DNA from: Candidatus Nomurabacteria bacterium UBA5155
Lineage (GTDB): Bacteria > Patescibacteriota > Minisyncoccia > Phycocordibacterales > UBA9973
Length of the DNA: 10,796 bases
Direction: 5' to 3'
Assembly (NCBI GenBank): GCA_002413705.1
Contig: DHXN01000012.1
Span: forward strand, 1 to 10,796
In this document: positions 5,163-10,796 of the stretch, piece after piece
Position numbering within the stretch: the stretch's first letter is position 1
Layout: each line of letters starts with the position of its first letter
Program-made: the position numbers and the translations under genes
The notes under the pieces: model-generated
What the model was told of the DNA's origin: nothing
Databases searched by the model: none
Seen by the model: the letters and a program-made list of their open reading frames with translations, nothing else

Positions 5163-7387
5163 ATCAATACAACAATAACAAAAAATGGATTGTCTATGTT
5201 TCAACCTTTCCACCGCGTGAATGTGGCATCGCCACATTCACGCAAGATTTGATGAATTCATTTGATGAGCTCTATGAGCCTCGTGAAGAAGCGAAGGTTA
5301 TCGCGATGAATCCTGATGAAACCTCTCAGTATGTCTATGATCAGGAAACGGTAATATACCAAATACCTCGGGACAATGAACAGCACTATGAGTCTGCGGC
5401 GGCATACGTTAACAGTTTGGAAAAGGTTGTATTGGTGCATGTTCAGCATGAATTTGGAATATTCGGTGGTTTGTACGGCCGTCATATTATTGTATTTCTT
5501 CGTACCGTCAAAAAACCAATAGCAGTCACTTTTCATACAGTCTTATCTAATCCCTCAGACGATCTTCGTGAAGTGGTGGAAGCTATCAATATTCACGTAC
5601 AAAAGATTATTGTTATGACTGAGTCATCAAAAAATATTCTGACTGCAGAATACCGCATTGCTCCTGACAGGATAGTGGTTATCCCACATGGTATTCACCC
5701 TAGCGCATTTTCAAGTGGTGGAAAGGTCCGGAAGGAATTAAGGTTTTCTAAAAATATTGTTATTTCAACATTTGGCCTTGTTAGCAAGGGGAAGGGAATA
5801 GAATATGGCATAGAAGCAATGGCCATGGTGGTGAAGAAAAATCCTACTGCCGTCTATTTGATTATTGGGGCAACCCATCCTATGGTATTGAAGCAAGAGG
5901 GAGAAAAGTATCGTAACTCGCTGATACAACTTGTTCACACATACAAATTGGAAAAGCATGTTTTTTTCTACGATGCTTATTTTGAATTGCCAGATCTGTT
6001 GCGATTCCTTAGTGCTACCGATATATACATGTCATTATCGCAAGATCCTCAACAAACAGTTTCTGGTACGCTTTCCTATGCACTTGGTACAGGCAGGGCT
6101 GTTATCTCAACTTCATTTCCGCAAGCGCAGGAAGATGTTACCGAAGATGTAGGAATTTTAGTTGGATTTAAAAGTGCTCAAGAAGTGGTGACAGCGCTAC
6201 AGCGTCTTGTTGATGATAAGCCGTTGCGATTGAATATGGGAAAAAGTGCTTATTTCAAAACACGTAGCAGGACATGGAGAAATAGCATTCTGCGACACAT
6301 GAATGAATACATTCAGCTTGTTCCTTCATTGGGGAAGGATGAAAAAAATCTTCCCAAGGTACGAATTGCCCATATCATTGCCATGACAGACAGTTTCGGC
6401 ATGATACAGTTTGCCGACTTGCTTGCTCCAGACATGTCCTCTGGATATACGATTGACGACAATGCGCGCGCATTGGTTGCACTAGTAAAATACTATCAAT
6501 TGTTGAAGAAAAAACGGGCACTACCGCTTATCCAGACCTACCTCAATTTTATTGAGTATGTTCAAAAAGACACTGGTGGTTTCCACAACTATGTTGATAT
6601 ACAAAAAACCATTCACCATGATCAGCATGTTAGAGAAAATTTGGAAAGTGCCAGCACCAAAGGAATGTATGCATTAGCAGTGTCAGCGGCGACAATCGAG
6701 ATACCGTTAATGCTTCGTGAAAAAGCACTATTGTTATTTAAAAAAAATATATATATTTTACAAACCGTCACCTCTCCGCGTTCAATTGCCTATGCTATAA
6801 AAAGTCTTTGCTTGTGGAATTCCGTGCAACCTTCTCCAGAAAACATACAGACCATCATACGCTTGGCAGATATGCTGGTTGAACATTTTGAAAAAAATAA
6901 CACCGCTGACTGGCATTGGTTTGAAGACATCCTTGCATATTCAAACGGTATCCTGCCGGAGGCTTTAGTCGATGCATACCGATGCACTGATAACGAACGC
7001 TATCTTGTCATTGCACAGCAAACATTGAACTTCCTTGTTGATAATAGTTTTGAAGGAACTGTATGTGTGCCTATTGGACAAAAAGGATGGATGAAAAGGG
7101 GAGAGAAAAAATATCTTCACGACCAACAACCGGAAGAAGTTGCAGCATTGGTCTCTTGTCTGAAAGCTATGCATGGCGCCACCCACGACGAACGATATGC
7201 TCAACGAATGCGTAATGCATTTGATTGGTTCCTGGGAAACAATGTATTGCATCGTGTAATCTATGATCAGGATACAGGAGGATGCTATGACGGATTGGGA
7301 GAATACGAGGTTAACCTTAATCAAGGGGCCGAATCAACTGTTATGTACCTGCTCGCAAGGCTTGAATTTGAGCGTGTTACACTCTAG
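5159..7387 (+). CDS. GT4 glycosyltransferase fused to C-terminal alpha/alpha-barrel domain
   Basis: This is a 742-residue two-domain cytosolic protein. Residues 9-385 form a GT-B fold retaining glycosyltransferase of family 4. Visible are the N-terminal STFPPRECGIATF (15-27), HEFG (97-100), TFHT (124-127), PHGIHP (176-181) and GLVSKGKG (206-213). The donor-side SGTLSYALGTGRAVIST lies at 302-318. In that last motif the first Glu of the usual EX7E pair is replaced. Residues about 400-738 resemble a six-hairpin alpha/alpha toroid as in some glycoside hydrolases and lyases, with GYTIDDNARAL (429-439), DTGGFHNYV (471-479), DWHWFEDILAYSNGILPEAL (584-603) and HDQQPEEVAAL (654-664). It lies in one operon with a phosphomannose enzyme and a GH130 phosphorylase. 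The substrate is therefore probably a mannose-containing glycan, with the C-terminal domain binding or trimming the product; this is inference from context. Donor sugar and linkage are unknown. Confidence 0.88.
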   Translation: MNQYNNNKKWIVYVSTFPPRECGIATFTQDLMNSFDELYEPREEAKVIAMNPDETSQYVYDQETVIYQIPRDNEQHYESAAAYVNSLEKVVLVHVQHEFGIFGGLYGRHIIVFLRTVKKPIAVTFHTVLSNPSDDLREVVEAINIHVQKIIVMTESSKNILTAEYRIAPDRIVVIPHGIHPSAFSSGGKVRKELRFSKNIVISTFGLVSKGKGIEYGIEAMAMVVKKNPTAVYLIIGATHPMVLKQEGEKYRNSLIQLVHTYKLEKHVFFYDAYFELPDLLRFLSATDIYMSLSQDPQQTVSGTLSYALGTGRAVISTSFPQAQEDVTEDVGILVGFKSAQEVVTALQRLVDDKPLRLNMGKSAYFKTRSRTWRNSILRHMNEYIQLVPSLGKDEKNLPKVRIAHIIAMTDSFGMIQFADLLAPDMSSGYTIDDNARALVALVKYYQLLKKKRALPLIQTYLNFIEYVQKDTGGFHNYVDIQKTIHHDQHVRENLESASTKGMYALAVSAATIEIPLMLREKALLLFKKNIYILQTVTSPRSIAYAIKSLCLWNSVQPSPENIQTIIRLADMLVEHFEKNNTADWHWFEDILAYSNGILPEALVDAYRCTDNERYLVIAQQTLNFLVDNSFEGTVCVPIGQKGWMKRGEKKYLHDQQPEEVAALVSCLKAMHGATHDERYAQRMRNAFDWFLGNNVLHRVIYDQDTGGCYDGLGEYEVNLNQGAESTVMYLLARLEFERVTL
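5215..5243 (+). repeat. Perfect 13-bp inverted repeat with 3-base loop inside GT4 start region
   Basis: GCGTGAATGTGGC (5215-5227), loop ATC, then the exact reverse complement (5231-5243). It begins 56 bases into the GT4 gene and encodes the conserved ECGIATF region. In the mRNA it would form a strong hairpin. Its outer heptamers CGTGAAT/ATTCACG are the same words as the candidate fic operator. Confidence 0.9.
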
Positions 7388-7392
7388 GGTAT

Positions 7393-8496
7393 ATGAACAC
7401 ACCATCTCTTGTAGTATTCGATCTTGATGGTACACTTGCGACAAGCAAACAGGCAATAACTAGGATAATGGCGTTGATGCTATGCACTTTGGCGTGCAAG
7501 ACAAAAGTGGTCATTATTTCTGGGGGGTCATTTCAGCAGTTTAGTATGCAGGTAGAGGCTGTGTTGCAGGAAGCTAATATCGTAGTACAGGCGCCGTTGA
7601 GCAATATAATTTTTCTGCCAGTCACTGGTACTCAATGTTATCAATATGACGATAGCCTGAAACACTGGCAGATGGTATTTGCACAGACGGTACCGATGTT
7701 TTCTGAAGAAACAAAAAAGGAAATTATGACAGTACTGCATTCACTCAATGGTGCTGACTATGGCATACCGACACAAAGTGCGGGAGCACTTATTGAAGAT
7801 CGCGGCTCACAAATTACCCTTTCTGCTTTGGGGCAAAATGCTGAGATTGAGCAAAAAGAGGTATGGGATCCTAAGCAGCAAAAACGACAAAAAATACAAG
7901 CAGTGTTGGCTGCACAGTTACCTAACCTTGAAGTGTCTGTTGGAGGTACGACTTCTATTGATATATTGCCAAAGGGATATACCAAAGGAACAGCACTGCA
8001 ATCCTTTATTGAGAAAAATAATATTGATGCTGCACAAACAGTATTTGTTGGTGATGCGCTGTATCATCATGGTAACGATTCATCAGTACGTAATACTGCC
8101 ATCAAAACTATTGCAACAAGTGGGCCGACAGAAACACTTACAATCATAGAAGATATATGTTTGATTGATACGCAGCAGCGACCCTGGGGCAATTTCAAGC
8201 AATATACTGCTAATGCTCCAACAACAGTTAAAATAATTGAAGTGAATCCAAATGAATTATTAAGCTTGCAAAGCCATACTCAAAGAAGCGAATTTTGGCA
8301 TGTGATATCAGGTACTGGAGCGTTTGAGATTGATGGAGTGTCACACAGTGTTCAAGAGGGAGATGAATATACAGTACCAATTGGCAGCAAACATCGTATG
8401 AGTGCCGTGCAGAAGCTGTCCGTACTTGAGGTTGCTCAGGGAACATTTGATGAAAATGACATTATTAGATATGAAGATAAATACGGCAGAGTATAA
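7393..8496 (+). CDS. Phosphomannomutase-like HAD phosphatase fused to type II phosphomannose isomerase cupin
   Basis: This is a 367-residue fusion. Residues 1-255 match HAD-IIB proteins of the eukaryotic-type phosphomannomutase group. Visible are the nucleophile motif FDLDGT (D10, D12), SGGSFQQF (43-50), IEDRGSQITLSALGQ (134-148), GGTTSIDILPKGYTKGTAL (184-202) and the metal-site VFVGDALYHHGND (217-229). Residues 262-367 are a type II mannose-6-phosphate isomerase cupin of the sort found at the end of ManC/AlgA, with RPWG (263-266), SLQSHTQRSEFWHVISGTG (291-309), EGDEYTVPIGSKHR (322-335) and the terminal DIIRYEDKYGRV. The pair could convert fructose-6-P to mannose-6-P and on to mannose-1-P. 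By eye alignment to human PMM2, phosphate-binding R134 and R141 are Gln148 and Lys155 here. The HAD part might thus be a phosphatase rather than a mutase. The gene lies 5 bases after GT4. Confidence 0.85.
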   Translation: MNTPSLVVFDLDGTLATSKQAITRIMALMLCTLACKTKVVIISGGSFQQFSMQVEAVLQEANIVVQAPLSNIIFLPVTGTQCYQYDDSLKHWQMVFAQTVPMFSEETKKEIMTVLHSLNGADYGIPTQSAGALIEDRGSQITLSALGQNAEIEQKEVWDPKQQKRQKIQAVLAAQLPNLEVSVGGTTSIDILPKGYTKGTALQSFIEKNNIDAAQTVFVGDALYHHGNDSSVRNTAIKTIATSGPTETLTIIEDICLIDTQQRPWGNFKQYTANAPTTVKIIEVNPNELLSLQSHTQRSEFWHVISGTGAFEIDGVSHSVQEGDEYTVPIGSKHRMSAVQKLSVLEVAQGTFDENDIIRYEDKYGRV

Positions 8497-8497
8497 A

Positions 8498-9523
8498 ATG
8501 TTTACGCTAACACGACAAACAACACCAGTTTTAACACCAGACGAAGCGTATCCTTGGGAGAAAGAAGGTGTCTTTAATCCTGGAGTTACGACGATGGATG
8601 AAAAGATAATAATGCTCTATCGTGCGGTAGGGGAACGAGAGGCCTATATTTCAAAATTTGGCTTAGCAACAAGTAGTGATGGTATTCATTTTACTCGCGC
8701 TTCGACTGAGCCAGTCTTTGTACCACAGCAGGCATTTGACACATGGGGTACAGAGGATCCGCGTATTACAAAAATCGATGAGGATTTTTTTGTAACATAT
8801 GTGGCAGTACCAGAACGTATCATGCTCAATGGTGAATCATTTCCCCGAACAACCCCCTTAGAAACCTCGACGGCACTTCTTAAAACACATGATTTTTTTT
8901 CATATGAAAACCTTGGTATTATTTCTGCTCCCCGCTCTGATAATAAAGATATAGTGCTTTTTCCTAAAAAAATTAATGGCAAATATTGTATGCTGCATCG
9001 CCCTAATCGTTGGGATAAAGGCACTTGTGATCGATTGCAAGGTGAAGGTAAACATGTTGACTGGCCTTGTGACCTTGCTCACTTACCTGAAAAACCGGCT
9101 ATTTGGATTGCCTGGTCAGATGATTTAAAACACTGGACTGATCATCATATCTTCCTCGCGGCACTTCATGATAATGATAGCAAGATTGGACCGGGAATAC
9201 CGCCGATTGAAACAAGTGAGGGCTGGTTGTTGATATATCATCACATGGAAAAAAAATCATCGGGAGTATTTGTTTACACTGCTTACATAGCGCTATTTGA
9301 CCTGGTTGACCCGACGATATGCAAGGCCGCATTGCCATACCCGATATTGTCACCGCAGGAACCTTTTGAAAAATACAATGGCAGGGAAATTGTTTTTCCG
9401 ACTGGAGGTTTCATCAAAGATGACACACTCTTTGTCTATTACGGCGCTTCCGATTATTATGTTGGGCTGGCAACAGGCTCACTTTCTGAATTATTACAAG
9501 AACTTTCACAATATAAAAAATAA
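8498..9523 (+). CDS. GH130 family mannoside phosphorylase-like protein
   Basis: This is a 341-residue five-bladed beta-propeller enzyme of family GH130, which mostly contains beta-mannoside phosphorylases that release mannose-1-phosphate, plus some hydrolases. Seen in order: FNPG (27-30), YRA (41-43), the catalytic-acid motif TEDPRI (85-90, D87), KDIVLFPKKINGKYCMLHRP (150-169), KIGPGIPPIETSEGWLLIYHH (229-249), VFPTG (299-303) and YYGASD (314-319). Arg42, Arg168 and His248/249 occupy places where phosphorylases bind phosphate, so a phosphorylase is more likely than a hydrolase. ATG 8498 is chosen because it follows the previous stop by one base. The longer frame from GTG 8402 would overlap the cupin by 95 bases. 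Its product mannose-1-P is what the upstream PMM-like domain would handle. Linkage specificity is not readable. Confidence 0.9.
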   Translation: MFTLTRQTTPVLTPDEAYPWEKEGVFNPGVTTMDEKIIMLYRAVGEREAYISKFGLATSSDGIHFTRASTEPVFVPQQAFDTWGTEDPRITKIDEDFFVTYVAVPERIMLNGESFPRTTPLETSTALLKTHDFFSYENLGIISAPRSDNKDIVLFPKKINGKYCMLHRPNRWDKGTCDRLQGEGKHVDWPCDLAHLPEKPAIWIAWSDDLKHWTDHHIFLAALHDNDSKIGPGIPPIETSEGWLLIYHHMEKKSSGVFVYTAYIALFDLVDPTICKAALPYPILSPQEPFEKYNGREIVFPTGGFIKDDTLFVYYGASDYYVGLATGSLSELLQELSQYKK

Positions 9524-9640
9524 GAAAGGAACGTGATAAAATACTGGGAGATGATAGAACTGTACGATGTCTGCTATAAGAATAGTCACCGCAGTTATGG
9601 TCAGTCATCTTCTTCGCACTACACAGTCCAGGTGAAGGAA

Positions 9641-9658
9641 TGTTCTTCAAAAAGAACA
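9641..9658 (+). promoter_or_regulatory. 18-bp dyad, candidate operator at the zwf -35 position
   Basis: TGTTCTT, CAAA, AAGAACA form a perfect 7-bp inverted repeat (9641-9647 and 9652-9658). It has no T run and so is not a terminator. It covers the place where the -35 box of the zwf promoter would lie. No regulator gene is evident nearby. The rest of the 9524-9685 gap shows only AAAGGA (9525-9530) two bases before a GTG, too close for a normal ribosome binding site. Confidence 0.5.
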
Positions 9659-9670
9659 ACAGAGAGCCGG

Positions 9671-9685
9671 TGTTATAATGGGCAC
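9671..9685 (+). promoter_or_regulatory. Extended -10 promoter for a leaderless zwf transcript
   Basis: TGT then TATAAT (9671-9679) is a consensus extended -10. Six bases later comes ATG 9686, so transcription should start at or beside the start codon. This is the best-formed example of the spacing seen at 2053 and 5052. Confidence 0.7.
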
Positions 9686-10738
9686 ATGAATACCCCTACA
9701 ATCATAGTACTCGTCGGTATCACCGGTGATCTGGCAAAAAGAAAACTGTTACCCGCTTTGGATAGTCTAAAGGAAAAAGGCATGCTGCCCGAACATTTTA
9801 AACTGGTCGGTGTTACTCGTCGTGATGATCCGGAACTTTTTAACATGGATCTGGACAATGCCGCCGACTATCTGCGACTAAAAGATCATTTGCAAAGCAT
9901 TGAAAAAGAATGGGGGACGGTGGCGCAGCGATTGTTCTACCTGTCTGTTGCGCCAAAAGTGTCGCTGCCGATCATTAAACATCTTGGTGACTCGGGAATT
10001 TCTTCTATCGAACACACGAAACTGTTGCTTGAAAAACCGTTTGGTCTTGATGATATTGATCAGTATTTTTCTGAAGAACAGGTCTATCGCGTTGATCATT
10101 ATTTGGCAAAAGAAAGTGTCCGTGCACTTTCCGGCCGCAGTATCGAAGAAAGTGCGCTCGAACGCATCGAAGTCTCTGCCAGTGAACAGATCGGTATTGA
10201 GGGTAGAGCTGACTTTTATGAACAAACCGGAGCGCTACGCGACTTCATCCAAAGTCATTTGCTCGAAGTTGCGGCCGCGATGGTGTCACCGAACAATCGT
10301 CTGCAAGCGTTGCAACAGTTCTATATTCCAACTGACAAACCTATTACTGAATATGTTCATCGCGGACAATATATCGGCTATCGTGAAGCGGTCGGGCATC
10401 CTGACAGTGCGGTGGAGACAAAAGTTTCTGTTACATTATATTCACACGACTCATTCTTAAAAAATGTTTCAATCGTATTGAAAACAGGCAAAGCACTTGA
10501 TCACAAAAGCACCGATATCTCAGTGTTCTACAACGATGGCGCTTTTGAAATTATTTCTCTTGATGATATGTATCATGTGTATGAAACCGTTTTCGCGGAT
10601 GCAATTGCCGGCAAGAAAGAATTTTTTATTTCAAAGGCGGAGGTCATCGAAACACACCGCATTATTGGATCGATTCAGCAAGCATGGAAAGCCAACTCAG
10701 AAGATCTGGCATTTTATGAACAAGGCAGTACACTATGA
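9686..10738 (+). CDS. zwf: Compact glucose-6-phosphate dehydrogenase
   Basis: G6PD oxidises glucose-6-phosphate to 6-phosphogluconolactone with NAD(P)+, the entry to the oxidative pentose phosphate pathway. From ATG 9686 it has 350 residues, against about 480-510 normally. The nucleotide-binding GITGDLAKRK (11-20), EKPFG (116-120), substrate site RVDHYLAKE (135-143, H138 and K142), GIEGRADFYEQTGALRDFIQSH (170-191, catalytic His191), LKTGKAL (265-271) and the C-terminal YETVFADAIAGKK and YEQGSTL are all present. The shortening is therefore by internal deletions: the linker between EKPFG and RVDHYL is 14 residues, and the usual RF.N..F...WN segment after HYLGKE is gone. The frame continues upstream to GTG 9533, but those 51 residues do not resemble G6PD and the promoter lies within them. 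The enzyme is probably active, though oligomerisation may differ. Confidence 0.92.
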   Translation: MNTPTIIVLVGITGDLAKRKLLPALDSLKEKGMLPEHFKLVGVTRRDDPELFNMDLDNAADYLRLKDHLQSIEKEWGTVAQRLFYLSVAPKVSLPIIKHLGDSGISSIEHTKLLLEKPFGLDDIDQYFSEEQVYRVDHYLAKESVRALSGRSIEESALERIEVSASEQIGIEGRADFYEQTGALRDFIQSHLLEVAAAMVSPNNRLQALQQFYIPTDKPITEYVHRGQYIGYREAVGHPDSAVETKVSVTLYSHDSFLKNVSIVLKTGKALDHKSTDISVFYNDGAFEIISLDDMYHVYETVFADAIAGKKEFFISKAEVIETHRIIGSIQQAWKANSEDLAFYEQGSTL

Positions 10739-10796
10739 TCGTGATCAATCAAAAATTAGAAAAAATAATAAAAACAGAAGAGGAATGGAAAAAGGA
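10735..10796 (+). CDS. 5' end of next gene, N-terminus resembles methionine sulfoxide reductase B
   Basis: An ATG overlaps the zwf stop as ATGA (10735-10738) and opens a frame of 20 codons to the window edge. The residues end in IIKTEEEWKK, which resembles the start of MsrB proteins, where KTEEEWKK precedes LTPEQY. MsrB repairs methionine-R-sulfoxide. With only 20 residues visible the assignment is tentative. A pentose-phosphate enzyme such as 6-phosphogluconolactonase would be the other expectation from position, but the residues do not suggest it. Confidence 0.5.
   Translation, partial: MIVINQKLEKIIKTEEEWKK

Noticed and set aside
6965..7324. Long antisense frames inside the GT4 and other genes
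   Set aside because: They are low-complexity shadows opposite well-recognised coding sequence, with no start signals or family resemblance.
8402..8497. Longer GH130 start at GTG 8402
   Set aside because: It would overlap the conserved end of the PMI cupin by 95 bases, and GH130 similarity begins after ATG 8498.
9533..9685. N-terminal extension of zwf from GTG 9533
   Set aside because: The 51 added residues do not resemble G6PD, and the region contains an extended -10 box and a dyad just before ATG 9686.
5160..10738. TGA recoded as glycine, as in some Patescibacteria
   Set aside because: TGA ends zwf exactly at the family C-terminus, and the other genes contain no in-frame TGA.
1..10796. 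CRISPR array
   Set aside because: No regularly spaced short direct repeats were seen anywhere in the window.

Overview
The window reads like a compact chromosome segment of a small-genome bacterium, most likely a Candidate Phyla Radiation (Patescibacteria/Parcubacteria-type) organism. The reasons are close gene packing, shortened versions of common enzymes (RarA, glucose-6-phosphate dehydrogenase), almost no Shine-Dalgarno sequences, and several -10 boxes placed so that the start codon is the predicted first transcribed base. This assignment is inferred from gene content and style, not from a marker gene. TGA behaves as an ordinary stop.

Layout. Positions 1-2029 hold the 3' part of an AI-2E-family membrane protein overlapping rarA. 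Positions 2065-2466 hold a small VKOR-family disulfide-forming membrane protein. A tRNA-His(GTG) gene with encoded CCA lies at 2553-2628. Its 3' end is built into a perfect 64-bp palindrome that carries a bidirectional terminator. Next comes a RhuM-family gene (2754-3788), followed by a second perfect 60-bp palindrome with the same outer ends and the same downstream flank. RhuM therefore sits between two copies of a tRNA-end/terminator repeat, as expected for a module inserted or duplicated at a tRNA 3' end. A Fic-domain AMP-transferase gene (4098-4982) follows, with a strong promoter overlapped by repeated GTGAAT half-sites.

Positions 5064-9523 form an apparent operon for mannose-based glycan metabolism: a tiny leaderless membrane ORF; a GT4 glycosyltransferase fused to an alpha/alpha-barrel domain; a fusion of a phosphomannomutase-like HAD domain with a type II phosphomannose isomerase cupin; and a GH130 mannoside phosphorylase-like protein. 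Together these could link fructose-6-P, mannose-6-P, mannose-1-P and a mannose-containing glycan in both directions. That resembles a mannan storage cycle, although the glycan and the direction of flow cannot be read from sequence.

Positions 9686-10738 encode an unusually short glucose-6-phosphate dehydrogenase with its own extended -10 promoter and an upstream 18-bp dyad. It overlaps by ATGA with the start of a further gene that runs off the window and whose first residues resemble methionine sulfoxide reductase B.

The points most worth follow-up are the tRNA-anchored palindrome repeats around rhuM, the PMM-PMI fusion within the GT4/GH130 operon, and the predicted self-regulated Fic gene.
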